Source: Candidatus Colimorpha onthohippi (GTDB taxonomy: Bacteria > Bacteroidota > Bacteroidia > Bacteroidales > P3). Taken from it: a DNA stretch of 6,948 nucleotides. The DNA lies in contig JAGHVA010000150.1 in assembly GCA_018064565.1 (NCBI GenBank), positions 1-6,948 of the forward strand. The letters run 5' to 3'. Position 1 is the stretch's first letter. Each line of letters opens with the position of its first letter. The notes under the pieces are model-generated. The model was not told where the DNA came from. It ran no database searches and saw only the letters and a list, made by a program, of their open reading frames with translations. Made by a program: the position numbers and the translations under genes. This document shows, one piece after another, positions 1 to 6,819 of this stretch.

Positions 1-149
1 TGTGAATTATCATTCTAAACTTCGTAGAAATAACGAAAAATTGAATTGTTTATTGTGTTGAATGTTAAATAATTAAATACTTTTTAAGGGAAGACTACAT
101 ACCAATTTACTACAACATCACAACGTATTGTTTCGTCAAGAAATCGGAG

Positions 150-181
150 CAAAGGTACAAAAAAAATATAATGACCTCAAA
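150..181 (-). promoter_or_regulatory. Bacteroidetes-type promoter reading leftward out of the window
   Basis: On the minus strand a TTTG at 181-178 is followed, after 20 bp that are mostly T and A, by TACCTTTG at 157-150. This matches the Bacteroidetes primary sigma factor consensus of TTTG near -33 and TAnnTTTG near -7, with normal spacing. Transcription should start near 143 and run toward position 1. At least 140 nt of A+T-rich leader without an open frame follow before the window ends, so the served gene (protein-coding with a long leader, or a stable RNA operon) lies outside. The match is seen in the sequence; the activity is inferred. Confidence 0.7.
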
Positions 182-228
182 AAAAATGCGGAATCAACAT
201 CAACGATAGATGCCAAAACACGAGGCAC

Positions 229-320
229 AATCCACCTGTCTTTTACCTTATAGGTAGAGAGCAACAATCATTTTCAGTTGGAAACATTGAATTGAATTAG
301 GCGATTTAACCTAATTGGAT
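229..320 (+). repeat. Long direct repeat, copy A (left flank of the R-M cassette)
   Basis: The core 247-320 (74 bp) aligns without gaps to 3003-3076 with five mismatches (at 258, 260, 262, 301 and 308). A central run of 36 bases (265-300) is identical. Homology extends left: 229-241 matches 2990-3002 at 11 of 13 positions, after which copy A has 5 extra bases (242-246). Near the right end is an imperfect dyad, AATTAGG at 295-301 and CCTAATT at 310-316, with an 8-base loop. Both copies have the same orientation and bracket the methyltransferase and endonuclease genes. The repeat could be a recombination or integration footprint, or a dispersed intergenic repeat. No transposase, integrase or clear target-site duplication is visible. 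Confidence 0.85.
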
Positions 321-450
321 TCTTTATTGCTGTCCACTAAACTTTCCCAAACAAACGCTCATTAAAGCACTTTTGCCACAAATATCTAACCATGATAAAA
401 TTGGCTAAAAGCCGACAGAAGCTGGCGTAAACGACAATCTCTAAGCCATG

Positions 451-1533
451 CTACTTCTTGAATCTTATTTGCAGATTAAGCCTTATATAGACATTTCCAT
501 CATTTCCTCTAAATAAAGATCCAAAGTTGTGTCTGGTTCGACTACCACGTTCAAATCTTGTGTTATGATAGAGATAATCCTCCACGTCGTTTCGATTATA
601 GAAATGATAGCAAACTATCTCACCGTCCTTTCTAACAACAAGATAGCCACCATTGGCATCATATCTACCTTTCCACTCTTTTGATGGTGTCATACCAAGT
701 GCGGCATCAAGAAGAAGAACTTTCATTTTGTGCTCATAGAATGCGATAATGTCATCGCCAGTAAATCCAAAAGGATTCTTCGCCGCAACCATTTCAACAG
801 CCTCGCTAATCATTGATGTTTTATTTGGCATACTATCAACGACAAGACATTCTGCAATAAACTTCGGCATGCAATAATCAAGAAACAACAAGTTGTTCTT
901 GAATGTTTGATGCTCTATGTCACAGTAAACGAATCGTCCACCATAGTCAACTATTTTCTTCATACGAAGCAAATGCTCTTTGACGGAATTGATATTTACT
1001 ATATCCTCGTCAGTAAAATCAACTCCTTCAATCCTATACAGTATATTGGTTGGCAAACCTGCATTGAGCAATGTCGATGCACTTCCAAGCTGCGACTTGA
1101 TACTGAATCCAAGATTTGGAGTCATATTTGTACGAAGGTCATGGATAACAATATGAATATCAGCCTTATCTTTTGAAGGCGCCTTCAATAACGCGCATCC
1201 AATTTTATTCATAAACATCTCAGAATCAGGAATTTCAAATGAACGAGAGTCTCCATTTTTAATTGCTGTAAGCAGAGTCTCTGCTTCTTGAATGAAACGA
1301 TTCATCGATATCCGAGCATACTCTCGCCCATCTTCATCAATAACCACAATGTGTTGGTCTATATATGGACGATACTCATAGCGTTTGCTCTCTTCTCTAA
1401 TGATATTGAGAATAGGATAATACAAATCAAGCTTATTCATGTCGGCATCACCCGCATGAACTTTGCCATCTCCAAGAAGTTTGAATAGCGTATATATTTC
1501 GCTCCATTCGCCTTTATTTCCTGATAAAGCCAT
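451..1533 (-). CDS. HpaII-family type II restriction endonuclease (predicted target CCGG)
   Basis: This 360-residue protein is predicted to cut unmodified CCGG in incoming DNA in the cytoplasm. It resembles the HpaII endonuclease family and has about its length (the Haemophilus enzyme is roughly 358 residues, from memory). Recognisable blocks are the N-terminal NKGEWSEIYTLFKLLGDGK (6-24) and GFSIKSQLGSASTLLNAG (142-159). The latter probably holds the catalytic lysine, K146 in S-I-K, of a PD-(D/E)XK-type centre, with D125 upstream as a candidate metal ligand; that assignment is inferred. The ATG at 1533-1531 starts at the family's conserved N terminus and lies inside the end of the methyltransferase gene, a 20-bp overlap. 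Translation is therefore probably coupled, with methyltransferase made first. The frame is intact, with no truncation or frameshift. Its m5C methyltransferase partner, itself HpaII-like, supports the call. Confidence 0.92.
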   Translation of the reverse strand: MALSGNKGEWSEIYTLFKLLGDGKVHAGDADMNKLDLYYPILNIIREESKRYEYRPYIDQHIVVIDEDGREYARISMNRFIQEAETLLTAIKNGDSRSFEIPDSEMFMNKIGCALLKAPSKDKADIHIVIHDLRTNMTPNLGFSIKSQLGSASTLLNAGLPTNILYRIEGVDFTDEDIVNINSVKEHLLRMKKIVDYGGRFVYCDIEHQTFKNNLLFLDYCMPKFIAECLVVDSMPNKTSMISEAVEMVAAKNPFGFTGDDIIAFYEHKMKVLLLDAALGMTPSKEWKGRYDANGGYLVVRKDGEIVCYHFYNRNDVEDYLYHNTRFERGSRTRHNFGSLFRGNDGNVYIRLNLQIRFKK

Positions 1534-2857
1534 AGTTACTTAGTGTTTTAAGCAATTGTTCCGCTGTTGCTTGTACAGCAGGTACAGCAACACTATTGCC
1601 GAACTGCTTGTAAGCAGAAGCGTCGGCAACAACAATTCTAAACTTGTCTGGATAACCTTGAAGTCGAGCCCATTCGCGAGGGGTCATCTTTCGGATGCCC
1701 TCCTTGTTAATCTCTCCCTTAATATTTGTTGTAGGAGTAAGGTCTGTTTGACGAAAGTCAAGAACCAAGTTACACTCCCTGCCCATGCCACCACACACAA
1801 TGGCATTGGCAACCGCATTGTCATCAATTATCTTGTAGCCAAATCCATGACCAGCCGCTTCATGTCTGGCTTTATGTCTTCTCAATGTTTCAACATAAGT
1901 TTCTGACAAGTAGTATTTTGCTGGCACTGGCTCTCTCTCACGAACATCAAGCCAACATGGAATATCCATGTGTTTTTCGGGATAATCGAAATCTTCCTTA
2001 CTAATACCCAAATCCTTACGAAATCCTACAATATAAATTCGTTCACGATGCTGTGGTACACCATAGTGCATAGCATTAAGAATCTGTGGGTCAGGCACAA
2101 CATATCCCACTTCATCAAGGGTATTCAAAATCGTTTCAAGAGTCTTTCCTTTATCATGAATCGCCAAGCCTTTTACATTCTCCAAAAAGAATGCTTTGGG
2201 CTGATGTCGTCTAAGTATTTCTGCAACATCAAAGAACAAGGTTCCCCTTGTTTCTGCAAAGCCTCTTCGCTTTCCAGCAAGAGAGAATGCTTGGCATGGG
2301 AATCCAGCACAAAGGATATCGAAATCCTTAGGAATTTTTTTCTTAGTATTTTCTTTGGTGATATCTCCAAAAGGCACATCTCCATAGTTCTCATAGTATG
2401 TGCGTTTAGCTTGTTCGTCCCATTCAGAAGAGAAAACGCACTCCCCACCAAGATTTTGAAATGCCATTCTAAACCCACCAATGCCAGCAAAGAGGTCAAT
2501 GAATTTGAACTTAGGATTCTTCGGCCTAGGAAATGGTACTTGAAATAAATCTGGAAATAGATATTGTTGAAATGCGTTGCCACAATCAGATACAATTCCT
2601 TCATCACTTTTTTTTTCAATCTTCTCTCCACAAATAAACTCATACCAAAGATTAAGTATTTCTTCTGCCTTGTTGCGATATGGCAAATCAACACCCATCC
2701 TATCTAATTGCAGATAATGAGTAATCAATGCTGCTTGTCCTATAAACGGTATGAGATTGCCTTCTTCGTCAAGAGTTTCTTCTCCATAGATTTCCATTTT
2801 CCCAGCCTGCTTCTTGCAGAAGTCAAACAATGAGAATTCATTTATTGTGCGCGACAT
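1514..2857 (-). CDS. DNA (cytosine-5)-methyltransferase, HpaII type (predicted CCGG, inner C)
   Basis: This 447-residue enzyme transfers a methyl group from S-adenosylmethionine to C5 of cytosine and should protect CCGG sites from the adjacent endonuclease. All main m5C motifs are present: FIDLFAGIGGFR (119-130, SAM binding), GFPCQ (185-189, catalytic C188), ENV (226-228), QHRERIYIVGF (269-279), RKMTPREWARLQGYPDKF (389-406) and YKQFGNSVAVPAV (416-428). The target-recognition region, about 305-388, closely resembles M.HpaII as I remember it (GFGY, GGMGRE, TPTTNIKGE), which supports CCGG specificity. The start at 2857 is fixed by an in-frame TAA three codons upstream. Residues 1-115 precede the catalytic domain, about 80 more than in M.HpaII. 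They look helical and charged and have no motif I can name, so they may regulate transcription or bind DNA. The gene is first in a two-gene minus-strand operon. Confidence 0.96.
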   Translation of the reverse strand: MSRTINEFSLFDFCKKQAGKMEIYGEETLDEEGNLIPFIGQAALITHYLQLDRMGVDLPYRNKAEEILNLWYEFICGEKIEKKSDEGIVSDCGNAFQQYLFPDLFQVPFPRPKNPKFKFIDLFAGIGGFRMAFQNLGGECVFSSEWDEQAKRTYYENYGDVPFGDITKENTKKKIPKDFDILCAGFPCQAFSLAGKRRGFAETRGTLFFDVAEILRRHQPKAFFLENVKGLAIHDKGKTLETILNTLDEVGYVVPDPQILNAMHYGVPQHRERIYIVGFRKDLGISKEDFDYPEKHMDIPCWLDVREREPVPAKYYLSETYVETLRRHKARHEAAGHGFGYKIIDDNAVANAIVCGGMGRECNLVLDFRQTDLTPTTNIKGEINKEGIRKMTPREWARLQGYPDKFRIVVADASAYKQFGNSVAVPAVQATAEQLLKTLSNYGFIRK

Positions 2858-2973
2858 TTTACTTTATGAAGTTTTCTGTGCTGGAATCCAAATGAACCCT
2901 TGCACATTATAAATCAAGTACAACTTTGCCCCACTACAACTCCTATCTCACATAGACAACTATATTTTGTGTG

Positions 2974-2981
2974 CAAAATTA
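2974..2981 (-). promoter_or_regulatory. Probable promoter (-7 element) of the methyltransferase-endonuclease operon
   Basis: The minus strand reads TAATTTTG here, matching the Bacteroidetes -7 consensus TAnnTTTG, and is preceded by the T-rich run usual in these promoters. No TTTG lies at the usual -33 distance. That position falls at about 3002-3005, on the left edge of the repeat core. The predicted leader is about 110 nt to the ATG at 2857. The weak -33 box suggests a moderate promoter or one needing help from elsewhere. Confidence 0.5.
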
Positions 2982-2989
2982 CAAAAAAT

Positions 2990-3076
2990 AATCCAACTAT
3001 CTCTTATAGGTAGTGGGGAACAATCATTTTCAGTTGGAAACATTGAATTGAATTAGACGATTTGACCTAATTGGAT
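2990..3076 (+). repeat. Long direct repeat, copy B (right flank of the R-M cassette)
   Basis: This is the partner of the repeat at 229-320, in the same orientation, with the cores 2,756 bp apart. Its 74-bp core, 3003-3076, is identical to the left copy at 69 positions, and it lacks the 5-base insertion found in the left copy. Its left end abuts the methyltransferase promoter and its right end lies about 50 bp before the promoter of the DUF748 operon. Recombination between the two copies would excise the whole cassette and leave one repeat behind. Confidence 0.85.
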
Positions 3077-3101
3077 ATTCGTTCTCTCTCTAAAAATTGG
3101 C

Positions 3102-3133
3102 TCTGTACGATTCACAATTAAATTGTATCTTTG
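3102..3133 (+). promoter_or_regulatory. Probable promoter of the DUF748-nadE operon
   Basis: TATCTTTG at 3126-3133 is an exact TAnnTTTG element. A partial -33 box, TCTG at 3102-3105, lies 20 bp upstream. The ATG at 3160 follows 26 bp after the -7 element, giving a leader of roughly 20 nt. The position also argues that translation does not begin further upstream in this frame, because upstream codons would lie inside or before the promoter. Confidence 0.65.
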
Positions 3134-3159
3134 CAAGTTCTAACTATATCACAACAGCT

Positions 3160-5220
3160 ATGAAAAAAGGCCTGAAAATCACACTTATCACATTGGCAAG
3201 TATCATCGGACTATTGCTCGTTTTGCTTATATGTATCTCTCTCTTCGGTGGCACTATCGCACGCAATTATGTAAACAGTCATGGCGAGGAATTGGTAGGC
3301 AGAAAAACACAAATCAACGACATCTCCCTCAATCTTTTTTCTGGACATGTGGCCATCGAGGGGCTTGCTATATACGAAGAGGACCAGCAAACCGTATTCG
3401 CAGGGTTTGACTCCCTCGACATCTCATTGAAGTTGATTAAACTGATTGCCAGCGAAGTATATGTGCAACACATTACCTTGGCAGGATTAAACGTGAACGT
3501 AGAACAGAACGGTGAGGTGTTCAATTTCACTTCGATTATCAACCACTTTCAGAGCGACACTACCCAAGAGGAGGAGACCGATACCACCCCAAGCGCATGG
3601 GTCGTCAACCTGCACAACATACGGCTCAACCATGGCCAGATTGCTTACACCGATTTGCAACTGAACAGCCATTGGGGGCTGGACGACATCAACTTGCTGA
3701 TTCCCGATTTTAGCATTGGCGGTGCAAGTGCTACCAATGGCGGACTGACACTGCAACTGGCCGATGGCGGCAGCCTAAAGGCAGACTTTGACTACGATGC
3801 GAAAAGCAACGATTTTGATGTTGTCATAGCTCTCGATCAGTTTGCACTCAATCAGGCCAAGGCCTATATGACCAACTTTGTTAATGTCAGTGAAATTGGC
3901 GGTCGGATGAACCTGCATGCTACCATAGCAGGAAACCTAAGCACCATCATGCAGATGAACGTAGATGGAGACCTATCGCTCAACGACATAGATGTTGTAG
4001 ATGGCAGTGGCACCAGTGTAGCCACCTGCAAACAAATAGCCGTCAAACTGGATGGCATCAACTTGGAAGACAACAAATACGACATCGCTTCGGTACTTAT
4101 CGACCAGCTGAATACTAAATTTGAGACTTATACCGACCATCACAGTTTTACGAACTTGCTATCGGTAGCGGCACCGACTCCAATGGCCGACACTACTACC
4201 ACTCAGCCAGACACTATCAACGCTCAGCCAGACACCACCGCCGCAAAGCCTATGCAGCTCACAATAGCCCATTTTGAGGTAAAAGACTGCGCCGTAACCT
4301 ATGCCGACCACACCATGCCCGACGATTTCGTATTTCCAGTAAGCCATATCAACATCCAGTCAAACAATATCACACTCACTGGGGAAAACAGTGCCAACCT
4401 ATTTGCCGCACTTCCTGGTGGCGGACATGCCATGATACAATGGCAAGGCAATATCAGCGACTGGAAGAAACACCAAGACCTCAAACTCCGCATCAAAGAC
4501 CTGCATCTTACCACCCTCAGCCCCTATTTAGTGGCCTATCTGGGTCAGCCTATCGAGGACGGCATCTTCTCGTTTGTGAGCGACAACCGCATTGACAACT
4601 CGCAACTGCAAGGCAAAAACCATTTGGATATATACAAGATAGAGGTAGGTAGCCGTCGAAAAGATGTTGACCCACAGATGAAGCTGCCGCTAAAAGCCGC
4701 ACTATATATCCTAAAAGACAAAGACGACAAAGTGATTATGGACCTCCCCATCAGCGGCGACATCGACAATCCCGAATTTAACTACATGAAACTGGTGTGG
4801 AAAACGCTCGGCCAGCTGCTTGTCAAGGTGGCAACATCGCCTGTCCGTGCGTTGGGAGACTTGTTCCACGGACAATCGGCAGATGACGACAGGCTCTTTA
4901 TTGCCATCGATACAGCCCAATGCGATTTTACCTCCGAACAGTACTACCAGATAGACCGTGTGGGCGAGATGGCTAAATTGGACGAGAGCATAACTCTGGT
5001 CGTTGACCATCAGGTGTTCAGCACCAACGACACAGCGGCACTGCCCTTGGTTAGCACCCGACAAAACGAGATTATGCGCAGACACCTGCAACACCTTGGC
5101 ATCAAAGAAAACCAAATCAAAATAACAGCCACCCAAGTTACCGATATCAAGAAAAATGGATATTCCATCCGCACCGAGGTGGCAGGGATGGAAAATACTG
5201 AACCTATAGCCCAACCATAA
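3160..5220 (+). CDS. AsmA-like/DUF748 family membrane-anchored envelope protein
   Basis: This 686-residue protein has a short basic N terminus and one hydrophobic segment (about 8-29), so it is probably anchored in the inner membrane with its bulk in the periplasm. The rest is rich in beta-strand-like repeats typical of AsmA-like proteins. The clearest signature is 509-565, with LPLKAALYILKDKDDKVIMDLPI, then SGDIDNPEF, then KLVWKTLGQLLVKVATSP. This is the DUF748 hallmark. Two low-complexity linkers, acidic/Thr (131-145) and Thr/Pro (338-364), separate the beta-rich blocks. AsmA-like proteins are linked to outer-membrane assembly or lipid transfer; this member's exact role is unknown. The frame stays open upstream to a TTG at 3097, but I chose ATG 3160 because it directly precedes the MKKGLK signal-anchor and the promoter lies between the two. 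nadE starts 18 bp after its stop, so the two are probably cotranscribed. Confidence 0.85.
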   Translation: MKKGLKITLITLASIIGLLLVLLICISLFGGTIARNYVNSHGEELVGRKTQINDISLNLFSGHVAIEGLAIYEEDQQTVFAGFDSLDISLKLIKLIASEVYVQHITLAGLNVNVEQNGEVFNFTSIINHFQSDTTQEEETDTTPSAWVVNLHNIRLNHGQIAYTDLQLNSHWGLDDINLLIPDFSIGGASATNGGLTLQLADGGSLKADFDYDAKSNDFDVVIALDQFALNQAKAYMTNFVNVSEIGGRMNLHATIAGNLSTIMQMNVDGDLSLNDIDVVDGSGTSVATCKQIAVKLDGINLEDNKYDIASVLIDQLNTKFETYTDHHSFTNLLSVAAPTPMADTTTTQPDTINAQPDTTAAKPMQLTIAHFEVKDCAVTYADHTMPDDFVFPVSHINIQSNNITLTGENSANLFAALPGGGHAMIQWQGNISDWKKHQDLKLRIKDLHLTTLSPYLVAYLGQPIEDGIFSFVSDNRIDNSQLQGKNHLDIYKIEVGSRRKDVDPQMKLPLKAALYILKDKDDKVIMDLPISGDIDNPEFNYMKLVWKTLGQLLVKVATSPVRALGDLFHGQSADDDRLFIAIDTAQCDFTSEQYYQIDRVGEMAKLDESITLVVDHQVFSTNDTAALPLVSTRQNEIMRRHLQHLGIKENQIKITATQVTDIKKNGYSIRTEVAGMENTEPIAQP
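4202..4235 (+). repeat. Short tandem duplication in the Thr/Pro linker of the DUF748 protein
   Basis: The 13-mer CTCAGCCAGACAC occurs at 4202-4214 and again at 4223-4235, a period of 21 bp (7 codons), encoding two QPDT units. It keeps the reading frame and lies in a low-complexity linker, so it is likely a neutral length-variable site. Confidence 0.75.
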
Positions 5221-5238
5221 GCACTCAACACGTAAACA

Positions 5239-6795
5239 ATGAAAATCAATATCGTACAACACGACATACGTTCTACCCGACCACAAGAGAACCTGCAATG
5301 GATAAAAGAGGAGCTCGAAAAGCCCTCCGCCAAAGAGGCGCTACTCACAGTTTTTCCAGCTTGCACCCTTTGTGGCTATCCGTTGTATGGCGCAGCCTCC
5401 TACACCGACCTTCAAAAGGAGGCTCAGGCTGCTCTGCAAGAGTTGGTGTCGATATCTGAACACCGAGCATTCTTGATAGGCATGCCTCTACAAATACAGG
5501 ACAAAGGGCTGTGCAATGCCATCGTATTTGTTCAAAACAACGCCATCAGAGGCATCGTAACCAAAAAATACTTGGCTCCCGACGAACAAAAATATTTTGT
5601 CCGAGGCGAGGGCGTACAAGTCATCCAGTTTCAAGAACAACAGATTGCCATCGGTTTTTATGAAGACCTCAAAGAGCTGACTAAAGGACATATCGACCAG
5701 CCAGATATCGTTATCTGCTGCGGATGCAACGTGTTTGATATGGGCAAACCCTACCGCACACGCTATCGCATGCGTAAGATAGTGGAGAACCTCAACGCAT
5801 CGCTCATCTACACCAACCGCATAGGAGGCGAAGGGTCGATGCTGTTTGCTGGTGGATCGATGGCACTCAATGCCGCAGGCAATGTGCTTTGCCAATTCCC
5901 CTATTTTGAGCCATACAGCGGTACTGCTGATATGCAACTACTTACAGCATGCGACGACGAAAAACCAGATGCCGTAGAGTTGGTGTATAAGGCGTTGGTG
6001 ATGGGTATCCATGATTATTTTGCCAAAAACGGACTGCATAAGGCAGTATTAGGACTTTCGGGAGGAGTAGATAGCGCATTGGTATGTGCGTTGGCCGTTG
6101 CGGCTCTCGGTGCCGACAATGTGCATGGGCTGTTGATGCCTTCACAATACAGCTCCGACCACTCGGTAACCGATGCTCAGCAGTTGGCCGAAAACCTCGG
6201 TATTGACTATGACATTGTGCCTATAGCTCCCATGTTTGACTGCCTGCGGAAGTCGATGGAGCCAGTGTTCGGCAATCTGCCTGCCGACGTAACCGAAGAG
6301 AACATGCAGGCACGCATACGAGGCACTATCGTGATGAGTTACGCCAACAAGTTCGGTGCGCTTGCGCTCAACACCACCAACAAGTCGGAGGCTGCCATGG
6401 GCTACGGCACGCTGTATGGTGACAGTTGCGGGGCTCTGGCCGTAATAGCCGACCTATACAAAACCGAAGTATATGAGTTGTGTGAGTATATCAACCGCGA
6501 GTTGGAGATTATACCGCAAAACACCATTACCAAAGCACCTTCGGCAGAGTTGCGCCCCAACCAGAAAGATACCGACACCTTGCCCGACTACAACACTCTC
6601 GATGCCATCCTCGGTCTGCATATCGAAGACCAAATGAGCCAAGAAGAGATTGTAGCGGAAGGATATGACAATCAACTTGTCGCGAATATACTTCACAGAG
6701 TGAGAGTTAACGAGTGGAAACGGCTCCAATTTGCGCCACTGCTCAAGGTCTCCTCCATGAGTTTTGGAATAGACCGCCGTGTGCCTATCAGCTGA
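5239..6795 (+). CDS. nadE: NAD+ synthetase with a degenerate nitrilase-like glutaminase domain
   Basis: This 518-residue protein should catalyse the last step of NAD+ synthesis, ATP-dependent amidation of deamido-NAD+ (nicotinate adenine dinucleotide), in the cytoplasm. The C-terminal synthetase domain (about 245-518) looks intact: SGGVDS P-loop at 274-279, NTTNKSEAAMGYGTLYGD at 378-395, KTEVYEL at 408-414, PSAELRPNQKDTDTLPDY at 434-451 and FGIDRR at 509-514. The N-terminal domain (1-235) has the nitrilase fold seen in glutamine-dependent NadE and keeps the lysine (K109 in TKKYL). However, the catalytic Glu of the usual FPE motif is Ala41 (FPACTLCGYP), and the catalytic Cys of the usual CED motif is Tyr141 (FYEDL). 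It should therefore not hydrolyse glutamine and probably uses free ammonia. The frame is intact. It starts 18 bp after the DUF748 gene. Confidence 0.93.
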   Translation: MKINIVQHDIRSTRPQENLQWIKEELEKPSAKEALLTVFPACTLCGYPLYGAASYTDLQKEAQAALQELVSISEHRAFLIGMPLQIQDKGLCNAIVFVQNNAIRGIVTKKYLAPDEQKYFVRGEGVQVIQFQEQQIAIGFYEDLKELTKGHIDQPDIVICCGCNVFDMGKPYRTRYRMRKIVENLNASLIYTNRIGGEGSMLFAGGSMALNAAGNVLCQFPYFEPYSGTADMQLLTACDDEKPDAVELVYKALVMGIHDYFAKNGLHKAVLGLSGGVDSALVCALAVAALGADNVHGLLMPSQYSSDHSVTDAQQLAENLGIDYDIVPIAPMFDCLRKSMEPVFGNLPADVTEENMQARIRGTIVMSYANKFGALALNTTNKSEAAMGYGTLYGDSCGALAVIADLYKTEVYELCEYINRELEIIPQNTITKAPSAELRPNQKDTDTLPDYNTLDAILGLHIEDQMSQEEIVAEGYDNQLVANILHRVRVNEWKRLQFAPLLKVSSMSFGIDRRVPIS

Positions 6796-6819
6796 TGTGC
6801 GTAATGAAATCCCATTGAT

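Larger units (their letters stand above)
1..450. other. Gene-free region left of the restriction-modification cassette
   Basis: No convincing gene lies here. From left to right it holds an A+T-rich stretch (1-149) with stops in all minus-strand frames, a strong minus-strand promoter (150-181), the first copy of the long direct repeat (229-320), and about 130 bp between that repeat and the endonuclease stop codon. A weak GGCT-AAA-AGCC hairpin at 403-413, followed on the minus strand by AATTTT, is the only terminator-like structure downstream of the endonuclease gene, and it is too short to call. In the endonuclease frame the minus strand stays open for 37 codons past the stop (450 to 340), then has TAG, then 20 more codons into the repeat. 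This could be chance or a gene remnant. Confidence 0.6.
2858..3159. other. Divergent intergenic region between the R-M operon and the DUF748-nadE operon
   Basis: This 302-bp A+T-rich region has no credible gene on either strand. It holds the probable methyltransferase promoter on the minus strand (2974-2981), the second copy of the long direct repeat (2990-3076), and the probable plus-strand promoter of the DUF748 operon (3102-3133). I see no convincing terminator or RNA gene, and no operator beyond the weak dyad in the repeat (AATTAG 3051-3056, CTAATT 3067-3072). Confidence 0.7.

Noticed and set aside
403..413. Rho-independent terminator after the endonuclease gene
   Set aside because: The stem is only 4 bp (GGCT/AGCC) with a 3-base loop and no real U-tract, too weak to annotate.
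1970..2548. Long open frame on the plus strand opposite the methyltransferase
   Set aside because: It is an antisense shadow of a gene with complete m5C methyltransferase motifs, and its translation resembles no known domain.
451..2857. A Vsr-type mismatch endonuclease or a small controller (C) protein gene in the R-M cassette
   Set aside because: I looked on both strands in and around the cassette; no small frame resembles either family.
229..3076. Interpretation of the two long repeats as CRISPR repeats
   Set aside because: There are only two copies 2.7 kb apart, with no spacer array and no cas genes.
3097..3159. Extended N terminus of the DUF748 protein from TTG 3097
   Set aside because: The extension adds 21 residues before an obvious MKKGLK signal-anchor, and the TATCTTTG promoter element lies inside it. 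ATG 3160 is the better start.
4711..5298. Minus-strand open frame opposite the end of the DUF748 gene and start of nadE
   Set aside because: It is a shadow frame that spans the junction of two well-supported plus-strand genes and has no recognisable protein features.
5356..5664. Missing glutaminase residues in NadE as a sequencing error or frameshift
   Set aside because: The frame is continuous and surrounding family motifs are in register. Two separate active-site positions changed, and the Glu to Ala change needs two base substitutions.
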